Source: an uncultured Streptococcus sp.
GTDB taxonomy: Bacteria > Bacillota > Bacilli > Lactobacillales > Streptococcaceae
DNA length: 27,593 nt
NCBI RefSeq assembly: GCF_905372115.1
Contig: NZ_CAJPNR010000025.1
Coordinates: 1-27,593, forward strand
Direction: 5' to 3'
In this document: positions 8,071-15,635 of the stretch, one piece after another
Layout: every line of letters starts with the position of its first letter
Numbering within the stretch: position 1 is the stretch's first letter
The notes under the pieces: generated by a model
Databases searched by the model: none
The model's input: only the letters and a program-made list of their open reading frames with translations
Told to the model about the DNA's origin: nothing
Translations under genes and position numbers: made by a program

Positions 8071-8319
8071 ATGAATTTAGTTTTAGCAATTTTCTTGATT
8101 ATGGCAGCATTTGCTGGAGGCGTGATCTTGGGTATGTATCTGCTTCGTCGGCAGGTGGAGAAGGAATTTGCAGAAAATCCGCGTTTGAATGTAGAAGCAG
8201 TTCGGACCTTGCTTAGCGCTAGCGGTCAACGGCCAAATGAAGCGAAAGTGCAGCAAGTCTACCGTCAAATTATCAGCCAGCAGAAAGCGGCGCTTGCTAA
8301 GAACAAAAAGAAAAAATAA
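8071..8319 (+). CDS. UPF0154 (YneF-like) single-pass membrane protein
   Basis: Protein of 82 residues with one N-terminal membrane helix (about 3-24, glycine-rich 'FAGGVILGMYLLRRQ') and a cytoplasmic part ending in a run of lysines. The pattern 'EKEFAENPRLNVEAVRTLL' followed by 'GQRPNEAKVQQVYR' is the hallmark of the UPF0154 family, common in Firmicutes and of unknown function. ATG 8071 has GAGGAG upstream. It has its own promoter in the end of lysA. Confidence 0.9.
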   Translation: MNLVLAIFLIMAAFAGGVILGMYLLRRQVEKEFAENPRLNVEAVRTLLSASGQRPNEAKVQQVYRQIISQQKAALAKNKKKK

Positions 8320-8369
8320 TTTTCTAGAGGCTGGCTTTTAATACCAGTAGAGAAAATCTATAAAAAAAT

Positions 8370-8404
8370 GGGGATTTGGAATCGGCTTCCAGTCCCTTGT
8401 TTTA
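8370..8404 (+). terminator. Possible terminator or attenuator before murI
   Basis: GGGATTTGGAA can pair with TTCCAGTCCC (one bulge, one G-U) followed by TTGTTTT. The T run is interrupted and murI begins 14 bases later, so it could equally be a leader hairpin of the murI operon. A second imperfect hairpin (8320-8356) precedes it. Confidence 0.42.
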
Positions 8405-8417
8405 GAAAGAAGACCTT

Positions 8418-9212
8418 ATGGATAATCGACCAATCGGTTTTTTAGACTCAGGAGTGGGCGGTTTGACTGTAGTCCGTGAGCTCATGCGGCAGCTCCCCCA
8501 CGAAGAGGTCATTTATATTGGAGATTCGGCGCGGGCTCCTTACGGTCCAAGGCCTGCTGAGCAGATTCGCGCTTATACCTGGCAATTGGTCAACTTCCTC
8601 CTGACCAAGGATGTTAAGATGATTGTCATTGCCTGCAATACAGCGACTGCTGTTGTCTGGGAAGAAGTGAAGGAAAAGCTGGATATTCCAGTACTGGGTG
8701 TTATTCTGCCGGGGGCTAGTGCAGCTATTAAGTCAACTGCCAGTGGCCGCATCGGTGTTATTGGAACGCCAATGACTGTTTCCTCTGATATCTATAGGCA
8801 GAAGATTGAAGCGCTTTCGCCGGAGATGCAGGTGGAAAGTTTGGCCTGTCCTAAGTTTGTACCTTTGGTAGAGTCCAATGAACTGCATTCCAGTATTACC
8901 AAAAAAGTTGTCTATGAAACCCTGCAGCCTTTAGCTGGTCGGGTAGATACCCTTGTCTTGGGCTGTACCCACTATCCCTTGATCCGGCCTATCATTCAAA
9001 ATAGGATGGGACCAAATGTGAAGCTGATTGACAGCGGGGCAGAGTGCGTACGGGATATTTCTGTCCTACTCAATTACTTTGAAATCAACCGCAGTCGGGA
9101 AAAACAGGAGCTCAATCACCAATTTTACACAACCGCCAATGCCAATAGCTTTTCGGAAATTGCAGAAAGCTGGCTGGGTCTGAAAGTGAATGTGGAGCAT
9201 GTAAGCTTATGA
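8418..9212 (+). CDS. murI: Glutamate racemase
   Basis: Cofactor-independent racemase producing D-glutamate for peptidoglycan; 264 residues, full length. The two catalytic cysteines are C73 ('IACNTATA') and C183 ('LGCTHYPL'). D10 lies in 'FLDSGVGGLTV' and the substrate loop is 'GDSARAPYGPR'. It heads a run of nine genes with overlaps or minimal gaps, ending at yidD. Its stop overlaps the next ATG by four bases (ATGA). Start ATG 8418 has only a modest AGAAAGAAG ribosome site. Confidence 0.96.
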   Translation: MDNRPIGFLDSGVGGLTVVRELMRQLPHEEVIYIGDSARAPYGPRPAEQIRAYTWQLVNFLLTKDVKMIVIACNTATAVVWEEVKEKLDIPVLGVILPGASAAIKSTASGRIGVIGTPMTVSSDIYRQKIEALSPEMQVESLACPKFVPLVESNELHSSITKKVVYETLQPLAGRVDTLVLGCTHYPLIRPIIQNRMGPNVKLIDSGAECVRDISVLLNYFEINRSREKQELNHQFYTTANANSFSEIAESWLGLKVNVEHVSL

Positions 9213-10213
9213 CAAATAAAATTTATGAATACATCGACGAGAACAATTGGTATATCGGAGAATGGACCCGCTTTCGCAAGGCTGGCTATCATTTCAACGA
9301 CATCCCTTACAGGCTCTTGGAGCATATAAATGCAGAGTTGAGTGAGCTGATTGAGCGGGATTTGGATGAAGACTACAACGCCTTTACCACAGTTGTGGTC
9401 AAATACGGCTCGCCTATGTCCTATATCCAGTTTGTCCTCAATATGATTAACGACCGCCAGGAGCGGGATTTTAAGGCGACCAGTCATAAGGGGGCTATTC
9501 TGATTACAGAAAAGGACTTGCTGCGCAAGGTTTTCTTCCTGTCTAAAGATGGAGTTAAGATGACTGACTTTTTTGGTCAGGGGCAGGAGTCAGAGATGGC
9601 TGTCGGAGATACTATTTTGATTGCGACTCGCAACGAAGGTAAGACAGCAGAGTTTCGCAAACTCTTTGAGAAGCTGGGCTATAAGGTTGAAAATCTCAAT
9701 GATTATCCTGATTTGCCAGAAGTGGAAGAGACGGGAACTACCTTTGAGGAAAATGCGCGGCTCAAGGCAGAGACAATCAGTAAGCTGACAGGTAAAATGG
9801 TGTTAGCTGACGACTCAGGTCTGCAGGTCGATGTTTTAGGTGGCTTGCCTGGCGTCTGGTCGGCTCGCTTCGCTGGAGTAGGTGCGACAGACGATGAAAA
9901 CAACATCAAGCTCCTGCATGAGTTGGCTATGGTTTTTGAAATCAAGGACCGCTCGGCCCATTTTCATACGACCTTAGTGGTGGCCAGTCCTGACAGGGAG
10001 TCTCTGGTAGTTGAAGCGGATTGGCCGGGCTACATTGCCCATGAGCCAAAAGGGGAAAATGGCTTTGGCTATGATCCTTTGTTCTTAGTGGGAGAAACAG
10101 GAAAAACGTCTGCCGAGCTGACGATGGAAGAAAAAAATGCGCAATCCCATCGGGCTCAGGCAGTTAAGAAATTAGTGGAGGTATTTCCAGCATGGCAAAG
10201 CAAACTATTATAG
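9209..10213 (+). CDS. rdgB: Fusion: unknown N-terminal domain + RdgB/HAM1 dITP/XTP pyrophosphatase
   Basis: Two-part protein of 334 residues. From about residue 134 it is a complete RdgB enzyme that hydrolyses dITP, dXTP or dHapTP to monophosphates and keeps deaminated purines out of DNA. Motifs are 'ILIATRNEGKTAEFRKL', 'FEENARLKAE', 'LADDSGL' (general base D202), 'GLPGVWSARFAG' and 'GENGFGYDPLF'. Residues 1 to about 130 are a separate acidic domain not present in the enterobacterial enzyme ('YIDENNWYIGEWTRFRKAGYH', 'TEKDLLRKVFFLSKDGVKM'). Streptococcal RdgB proteins are known to be of this longer length, but I do not know a function for the extension. It overlaps murI by four bases and the phosphoesterase gene by 22. 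Confidence 0.93.
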   Translation: MTNKIYEYIDENNWYIGEWTRFRKAGYHFNDIPYRLLEHINAELSELIERDLDEDYNAFTTVVVKYGSPMSYIQFVLNMINDRQERDFKATSHKGAILITEKDLLRKVFFLSKDGVKMTDFFGQGQESEMAVGDTILIATRNEGKTAEFRKLFEKLGYKVENLNDYPDLPEVEETGTTFEENARLKAETISKLTGKMVLADDSGLQVDVLGGLPGVWSARFAGVGATDDENNIKLLHELAMVFEIKDRSAHFHTTLVVASPDRESLVVEADWPGYIAHEPKGENGFGYDPLFLVGETGKTSAELTMEEKNAQSHRAQAVKKLVEVFPAWQSKLL

Positions 10214-10713
10214 TTATGAGTGATTCTCATAGCGACCGTGCTATTGTAGAAGAAATTAGGAATCATTATATTGGAAAGGTAGATGCGATTTTCCATAACG
10301 GAGACTCTGAGCTTCCTTCTGATGATGAGGTATGGCAAGGGATTCAGGTTGTTGCAGGGAATATGGACTTTTACGACGGCTATCCAGAACGATTGGTGAC
10401 GGATTTGGCTGGGACCATAATTGCTCAGACTCATGGCCATCTCTTCCATATCAACTTTTCTTTTCAAAAGCTGGATTTGTGGGCACAAGAGGTTAATGCA
10501 GACATCTGTCTCTATGGGCACCTGCATATCCCAGATGCTCGAATGGAAGGCAAAACGCTCTTTCTGAATCCGGGATCCATTAGCCAGCCACGTGGCCTGA
10601 TCAACGAACGCCTCTACGCTAAGGTAGAGATTGATGATGACCGCTTTAAAGTAGATTACTATACGCGAAATCATGAACTTTATCCAAGCTTGTCCAAGGA
10701 GTTTAGCCGATGA
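10192..10713 (+). CDS. YfcE/MJ0936-type metallophosphoesterase
   Basis: Calcineurin-like phosphodiesterase of 173 residues; physiological substrate unknown. All dimetal motifs are present: D11-x-H13 in 'MSDSHSD', G37-D38 in 'HNGDSE', N57 in 'VAGNMDF', 'THGH' and 'YGHLHIP'. The start at 10192 lies inside rdgB, with GTGGAGG upstream. The stop overlaps cbpB by four bases. Confidence 0.92.
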   Translation: MAKQTIIVMSDSHSDRAIVEEIRNHYIGKVDAIFHNGDSELPSDDEVWQGIQVVAGNMDFYDGYPERLVTDLAGTIIAQTHGHLFHINFSFQKLDLWAQEVNADICLYGHLHIPDARMEGKTLFLNPGSISQPRGLINERLYAKVEIDDDRFKVDYYTRNHELYPSLSKEFSR

Positions 10714-11171
10714 TTGCTAAGGAATTTGAAGACTATCTGCTACAACATGAAGAAACTTTTTTGACGCCTGGGGAAAATTTGGCGGTTATGATTGACACCC
10801 ATAATGTGGATCATGCAATCCTACTATTGAGCCAGATGACATACTCACGTGTACCGGTCGTGACAGCAGATAAAAAGTTTGTTGGCACGATTTCCTTGAC
10901 AGACATCATGTCCTATCGCATGCGACATGATTTGCCAGAAGAGGAATTCATGATGACAGACATCGTCCACATGACCAAAATGGACGACTTGACAGTTGGG
11001 CCAGATTATACTATATCAGATGTACTTCATAAGCTGGTCGACGAGTCATTCCTGCCGGTTGTAGGCGAGGATCAGCATTTTTACGGAATTATTACTAGAA
11101 AGTCCATTTTGAAAGCTGTCAATTCTTTGTTGCACGGCTTTAGCAAAAAGTATGAAATTCGCAAAAAATGA
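10710..11171 (+). CDS. cbpB: CBS-pair protein CbpB (DarB/YkuL-like)
   Basis: Protein of 153 residues made of two CBS motifs (about 18-70 and 85-145), with 'YSRVPVVTADKKFVGTISLTD' and 'SFLPVVGEDQHFYGIITR' showing the repeated strand-helix unit. Listeria CbpB and Bacillus DarB (YkuL) have this architecture, bind c-di-AMP and, when free of it, activate Rel or pyruvate carboxylase. By analogy this may link c-di-AMP and potassium state to the stringent response; that is inference. It is coupled by ATGA overlaps to both neighbours and has AAGGAG upstream. Confidence 0.85.
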   Translation: MIAKEFEDYLLQHEETFLTPGENLAVMIDTHNVDHAILLLSQMTYSRVPVVTADKKFVGTISLTDIMSYRMRHDLPEEEFMMTDIVHMTKMDDLTVGPDYTISDVLHKLVDESFLPVVGEDQHFYGIITRKSILKAVNSLLHGFSKKYEIRKK

Positions 11172-11899
11172 AAGAATACATTAGACCGTTTTTAAATCAA
11201 AAAAATATCTCAGAAAATTCTAAAATTGCCTATTCTTATGATTTGGAGCAGTTTATCGAGGAAGTACATGGCCGGATTACCGAGACCAATCTGCGGATTT
11301 ATCAGGCCTCTATCAAGGATTTTAAGGCGGCTGTTCAGAAGCGGAAGCTCTCAGCAGTCAATCAATTTCTCTATTTCCTTTATCAGCAGCAGCTTATTGA
11401 GGAGTTCCACCGTTTGGTCCTGCCCAAGGTTTCTATATCAAAGGAGCAGGAAAATGAACTGCTGGATCTGTCTGCTTTTTGGCAGGAATCAAGCGTTCCC
11501 AGGGGGCGGCTGATGGCTCTTCTTATCTTGGAAATGGGCTTGCTGCCTAGCGAGATTCTGCAGGTCAGAGTGGCAGATGTCAATCTTGACTTTCAGGTTT
11601 TGAAGATTGAAAAGGCCGGTCAGAAGCGGGTCATCAAGATTCCTGAGAGTCTGACGGTTGAGTTAGAAGACTATCTGACAGGGACATATTTATTTGAGAA
11701 AAACGGTAAATCCTATTCTCGTCAATGGGGCTTCCGTCAGCTAGAGGCCTTCTTGATTGAACAGGGACAAGCCAGTCTATCTGCCCAAAGCCTGCGTGAG
11801 CAGTTTATTTTGCGTCAGCGGGAGAAGGGGATTGGCCTCTATGATATTGCCCAAGATTTGGGCTTGAAAACCATGATTACACTAGAAAAATACAGATAA
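11168..11899 (+). CDS. XerD-like tyrosine-recombinase homologue, catalytic site degenerate
   Basis: Protein of 243 residues with the two-domain layout of lambda-integrase relatives: a SAM-like core-binding domain (about 1-85) and a reduced catalytic domain. It corresponds to the streptococcal XerD-like subfamily encoded beside scpAB, distinct from XerS, the recombinase that acts at the streptococcal dif site. Key residues look missing. The box-I Arg context normally reading GLR-x-SE is 'GLLPSEIL', and the usual HxLRH is 'QSLREQ'. Y242 in 'LEKYR' could be the nucleophile only if the protein ends just after it. A DNA-binding structural role is therefore more likely than recombination. No clear ribosome site is present; translation is coupled through the overlap with cbpB. 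Confidence 0.8.
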   Translation: MKEYIRPFLNQKNISENSKIAYSYDLEQFIEEVHGRITETNLRIYQASIKDFKAAVQKRKLSAVNQFLYFLYQQQLIEEFHRLVLPKVSISKEQENELLDLSAFWQESSVPRGRLMALLILEMGLLPSEILQVRVADVNLDFQVLKIEKAGQKRVIKIPESLTVELEDYLTGTYLFEKNGKSYSRQWGFRQLEAFLIEQGQASLSAQSLREQFILRQREKGIGLYDIAQDLGLKTMITLEKYR

Positions 11900-11901
11900 A
11901 A

Positions 11902-12612
11902 ATGGATATCAAACTAAAAGATTTTGAAGGCCCGCTGGACCTGCTGCTCCACCTCGTATCTAAGTACCAGGTGGATATTTATGATGTGCCTATTACGGAG
12001 GTTATCGAGCAGTATCTGGCTTATGTGGCTACTTTGCAGGCCATGAAGCTGGAAGTGACGGGCGAGTACATGGTCATGGCAAGCCAGCTCATGCTGATTA
12101 AGAGCCGCAAGCTTCTGCCTAAGGTAGCGGATAATGCTGAGCTGGAAGATGATTTGGAGCAAGACCTCTTGAGCCAGATTGAGGAATACCGCAGGTTCAA
12201 GCTCTTGGGTGAGAAAATGTCGCTCCAGCATGATGACCGGGCTCTTTATTACTCTAAGCCCAAGCTGGAGCTGGTTTATGAAGACGCTGAGCTCCTGCAT
12301 GACAAGTCAACGATAGATCTTTTCTTGGCTTTTTCCAAGGTTATCGCCAAGAAGCAAGAGGAGTTTTCTAAAAGTCATACAACCATTGTGCGAGACGAGT
12401 ATAAGATTGAGGACATGATGGAAGTGGTGCGCCAGCGCTGTGCTGGTAAGAGCCATTTGGCTTTGCAGGAAATTTTCGCAGAGACCAAGGACATGAATGA
12501 AGTTATTACACTCTTTCTAGCGACCTTGGAATTGGTCAAGGTGCAGGAAGTGCAAGTCATTCAGGAAGAAAATTTTGGAAATATTTATTTAGTAGGAAGA
12601 GGAAATGAGTAA
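11902..12612 (+). CDS. scpA: Segregation and condensation protein ScpA
   Basis: Kleisin subunit that bridges the SMC heads and binds ScpB in the chromosome condensation complex. The 236 residues include the N-terminal SMC-neck-binding region 'LKDFEGPLDLLLHLV', a central acidic linker ('ELEDDLEQDLL') and a C-terminal winged helix that contacts the SMC cap. It begins two bases after the XerD-like stop without an obvious ribosome site, so it is probably translated by reinitiation. It overlaps scpB by eight bases. Confidence 0.95.
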   Translation: MDIKLKDFEGPLDLLLHLVSKYQVDIYDVPITEVIEQYLAYVATLQAMKLEVTGEYMVMASQLMLIKSRKLLPKVADNAELEDDLEQDLLSQIEEYRRFKLLGEKMSLQHDDRALYYSKPKLELVYEDAELLHDKSTIDLFLAFSKVIAKKQEEFSKSHTTIVRDEYKIEDMMEVVRQRCAGKSHLALQEIFAETKDMNEVITLFLATLELVKVQEVQVIQEENFGNIYLVGRGNE

Positions 12613-13174
12613 GTTAGCAGAGATTGAAGCCCTGCTTTTTGTGGCGGGAGAAGATGGACTCAAGGTTCATCAATTGGCAGAAATCCTATCTTTGCCACCG
12701 ACCGGGGTTATTCAGAGTTTGGAGAAGTTGGCTGAGCAATATGAAGTCAATCCAGACTCTAGCCTGACCCTGCTGGAAACTTCAAAGACATACAAGCTGG
12801 TCACAAAGCCAGAGTTTGCTGAGATTCTGCGGGCCTATTCACGGGCGCCAATCAATCAAAGTCTGTCGCGGGCGGCCCTCGAGACCTTGTCTATCATTGC
12901 CTATAAGCAGCCGATTACAAGGGTTGAAATAGATGACATCCGCGGGGTTAATTCCAGCGGTGCTTTGGCTAAGCTCTTGGCTTTTGAACTGGTTCGAGAG
13001 GATGGCAAAAAGGAAGTCATTGGCCGGCCGAATCTCTATGTGACAACGGATTATTTCTTAGACTATATGGGAATCAATCACTTAGATGAGCTGCCGATTG
13101 TCGAAGAAACAGAGCTAGTTGCTGAAGAAAGCCAGCTCTTTATTGAAAGGACAGATATCGATGAGAATCAATAA
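12605..13174 (+). CDS. scpB: Segregation and condensation protein ScpB
   Basis: Kite-type partner that dimerises on the ScpA linker; 189 residues with two winged-helix domains (about 1-80 and 85-165). Family signatures are 'KLAEIEALLFVAGEDGL', 'LSRAALETLSIIAYKQPITR' and 'IRGVNSSGAL'. ATG 12605 has AGGAAGAGGAA upstream. The acidic C-terminal tail is typical. The end overlaps rluB by 14 bases. Confidence 0.96.
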   Translation: MSKLAEIEALLFVAGEDGLKVHQLAEILSLPPTGVIQSLEKLAEQYEVNPDSSLTLLETSKTYKLVTKPEFAEILRAYSRAPINQSLSRAALETLSIIAYKQPITRVEIDDIRGVNSSGALAKLLAFELVREDGKKEVIGRPNLYVTTDYFLDYMGINHLDELPIVEETELVAEESQLFIERTDIDENQ

Positions 13175-13889
13175 ATACATTGCTCATGCTGGGATAGCCA
13201 GCCGTCGTAAGGCAGAAGAGCTAATCAGGCAGGGGAAGGTCAGTATAAACGGCCAAGTAGTACGTGAGCTGGCGACGAACGTCAAGTCTGGCGACCGTGT
13301 GGAAGTAGAAGGCCAACCTATCTATAACGAAGAGAAGGTTTATTACCTCCTCAATAAGCCGCGCGGGGTCATTTCCTCTGTCAGTGATGACAAGGGTCGT
13401 AAGACAGTCGTGGAGCTCTTGCCTCAGGTTAAGGAGCGGATTTATCCGGTCGGTCGTTTGGACTGGGATACTTCTGGTATCCTCATTCTGACCAATGACG
13501 GAGATTTTACTGACGAGATGATTCATCCCCGAAATGAGATTGACAAGGTCTATGTGGCTCGTGTCAAAGGATTGGCCAATAAAGAAGTTCTTCGTCCTCT
13601 GACTCGCGGTATTGAGATCGAGGGGCGCAAAACCAAGCCAGCGGTTTATGAGATTATCAAGGTTGACCCGGCGAAAAATCGTTCGGTCGTTCAGCTGACC
13701 ATCCACGAAGGCCGTAACCATCAGGTCAAGAAGATGTTCCAGGCGGTCGGATTGCAAGTGGATAAGCTGTCACGGACCCGCTTTGGTCATCTGGATCTAA
13801 CTGGCCTTAAGCCTGGTGAGTATCGTAAGCTCAGTAAAAAAGAAGTCAGCCAGCTGCATACACTGGCTGTAACCAAGACCAAGAAATGA
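13161..13889 (+). CDS. rluB: RluB-type 23S rRNA pseudouridine synthase
   Basis: Isomerises uridine to pseudouridine in 23S rRNA (position 2605 for RluB in E. coli). The 242 residues start with an S4 RNA-binding domain ('RINKYIAHAGIASRRKAEEL') and continue with the RsuA/RluB catalytic domain. Catalytic Asp is D101 in 'GRLDWDTSGILILTNDGD'; 'EGRNHQVKKMF' is the conserved binding motif. ATG 13161 is chosen because it begins the S4 domain and has AAAGGA upstream; an ATG 42 bases earlier would add an unrelated tail. RsuA/RluE subfamily members are the alternative. Overlaps yidD by four bases. Confidence 0.92.
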   Translation: MRINKYIAHAGIASRRKAEELIRQGKVSINGQVVRELATNVKSGDRVEVEGQPIYNEEKVYYLLNKPRGVISSVSDDKGRKTVVELLPQVKERIYPVGRLDWDTSGILILTNDGDFTDEMIHPRNEIDKVYVARVKGLANKEVLRPLTRGIEIEGRKTKPAVYEIIKVDPAKNRSVVQLTIHEGRNHQVKKMFQAVGLQVDKLSRTRFGHLDLTGLKPGEYRKLSKKEVSQLHTLAVTKTKK

Positions 13890-14140
13890 TAAAGAAACTG
13901 CTTATTGCTCCTGTCCGCTTTTATCAACGCTTCATATCGCCTGCTTTCCCTCCATCTTGTCGCTTTCGGCCTACCTGCTCTAACTATATGATAGAGGCTA
14001 TCCAGAAGCATGGTGTTAAGGGAGTTTTGATGGGCTTGGCGCGTATTCTCCGCTGTCATCCCTGGTCTCAGCTAGGAGAGGATCCTGTACCAGACCATTT
14101 CAGTTTGAGAAGAAATAATTCAAGAAAAAAGTCACACTAG
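13886..14140 (+). CDS. yidD: Membrane protein insertion efficiency factor YidD
   Basis: Small protein of 84 residues that assists YidC-dependent insertion at the inner face of the membrane. It has the amphipathic N-terminal helix ('IAPVRFYQRFISP') and the three conserved cysteines of the family in 'PPSCRFRPTCSNYMIEAI' and 'RILRCHPW'. It ends the long operon; the stop TAG lies inside the left arm of the terminator hairpin. Its functional partner yidC is also in this window but in another transcript. Confidence 0.95.
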   Translation: MIKKLLIAPVRFYQRFISPAFPPSCRFRPTCSNYMIEAIQKHGVKGVLMGLARILRCHPWSQLGEDPVPDHFSLRRNNSRKKSH

Positions 14141-14164
14141 ATAAGTATCTAGTGTGACTTTTAT
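14127..14164. terminator. Bidirectional terminator between yidD and trkH
   Basis: A perfect 16-base inverted repeat: AAAAGTCACACTAGAT (14127-14142) and its complement at 14147-14162, with a four-base loop. It serves converging yidD and trkH, and its left arm contains the yidD stop codon. Confidence 0.93.
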
Positions 14165-14190
14165 ATATACCTATATTCTCCGAACATTTC

Positions 14191-15630
14191 CTATCTTCTA
14201 GACCAAGTTTTAGGCAGGAAGAGCAGGAGAATCGGGTAGATTTCCAAGCGACCGCCAATCATAGCAAAGGCTAGCAGAAGTTTAGAAAAAGGACTAAAGA
14301 TAGAAAAATTATCTGTTGTCCCAATCATGGGGCCGATATTGTTGAAGCAAGAGACAACCCCGCTGACAACCGTCATAAAGTTATTATTATCCAAGCTGAC
14401 AATGAAAATGAGAGCTAGAATAATCAAGATATAAACGGCTAAGTATTTCAGTACCTTATGCTGAGTATCCTTGTCAATGACCGCACCATTGATATGCAAG
14501 GTCAGGACACGATTAGGTGACAGGGTAGATAGAATCTGATTTTTAGCAATGCGGGAAATGATAATTCCCCGAATGACCTTGAATCCCCCAGCTGTTGAAC
14601 CAGCTGAGCCCCCGATACACATGAGCAGGAGCAGGATAACCTGAGAAAAGAGCGGCCATTTGACTGTATCGCCATAGCCAAATCCAGTTGTTGTGATGAC
14701 ATTGGCTACCTGGAAGAAGGAAATCTCCACGCTCTTGGCAAAGCCTTGATAGAGGTGGAAGACATTAAAGGCAATCAAGGCAGTGGAAAGAAAGACAATC
14801 CAGAGATAGCCCTTGAGCTCCTCATCTTCAAAGCAAGCTTTAAACTTACGAATCAGCAAGTAATAGTAGAGATTGAAGTTGACCCCGAAAGCTAAAACTC
14901 CAAAGCTGACCAGATAAGTAATCAGTGAGCTATTATAGTGAGCAATACCGTCATTGTAAACGGTGAATCCTCCTGTGCCAGCAGTGCCCATGGCAATGAC
15001 CAGACTGTCAAAGAGGGGCATACCCGCTAGGAAATAAAGGAGGGCAAATATAGCAAAGAGAGCCAAATAAATGATATAAAGAATCTGAGCAGTATGCTTA
15101 AGCTTGGAAACGACCTTGCCAAAGACTGGTCCCGGAACTTCTGCTTTCATAACCTCCAAGTGACCATTTTTAGCATTGTCCATAATAGCTAAGGCAAAGA
15201 CCAGCACTCCCATCCCTCCGATTAAGTGAGTAAAACTGCGCCAGAAGAGCAGCGAATGAGAGAGAACGCCGACATCGTTGAGGATAGTCGCTCCCGTGGT
15301 GGTGAATCCAGAGCTGATCTCAAAGAAAGCATCAATAACGTCTGGAATCTGCTTGGAAAAAACAAAGGGCAGGGCTCCGAAGAAGGACCAAAGAATCCAG
15401 CACAGAGCTACAATCAGGACACCTTCCTTGGCGTAGATATGCAGGTCCTTGGGCTTGAAATAAGAGCCTATGCCACCTAAAACGAGCAGGATGGCCATGG
15501 TTGCCCCGATAGAGAGAAAGACCTTTAAAGGTTCACCGTAGATTAGAGCGACTATAATGGGTACAATCAGCAGAGCCGCCTCAATCAGCAGTAATTTTGC
15601 CAGCAGGTAGCGAATCATAGATCTATTCAT
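14191..15630 (-). CDS. trkH: Trk/Ktr potassium channel subunit TrkH
   Basis: Membrane subunit of the K+ uptake system, 479 residues with four pseudo-repeats of helix-pore-helix. The selectivity glycines are readable in each repeat: 'SGFTTTGAT', 'TAGTGGFTV', 'ITTTGFGYGD' and 'FNNIGPMIG'. The conserved 'GGSAGSTAGGFKVIR' follows repeat three. It pairs with trkA five bases upstream on the same strand, and GCGAGGTAGG gives its ribosome site. TrkH and KtrB differ mainly in added N-terminal helices; the length favours TrkH. Confidence 0.94.
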   Translation of the reverse strand: MNRSMIRYLLAKLLLIEAALLIVPIIVALIYGEPLKVFLSIGATMAILLVLGGIGSYFKPKDLHIYAKEGVLIVALCWILWSFFGALPFVFSKQIPDVIDAFFEISSGFTTTGATILNDVGVLSHSLLFWRSFTHLIGGMGVLVFALAIMDNAKNGHLEVMKAEVPGPVFGKVVSKLKHTAQILYIIYLALFAIFALLYFLAGMPLFDSLVIAMGTAGTGGFTVYNDGIAHYNSSLITYLVSFGVLAFGVNFNLYYYLLIRKFKACFEDEELKGYLWIVFLSTALIAFNVFHLYQGFAKSVEISFFQVANVITTTGFGYGDTVKWPLFSQVILLLLMCIGGSAGSTAGGFKVIRGIIISRIAKNQILSTLSPNRVLTLHINGAVIDKDTQHKVLKYLAVYILIILALIFIVSLDNNNFMTVVSGVVSCFNNIGPMIGTTDNFSIFSPFSKLLLAFAMIGGRLEIYPILLLFLPKTWSRR

Positions 15631-15635
15631 GGGGC

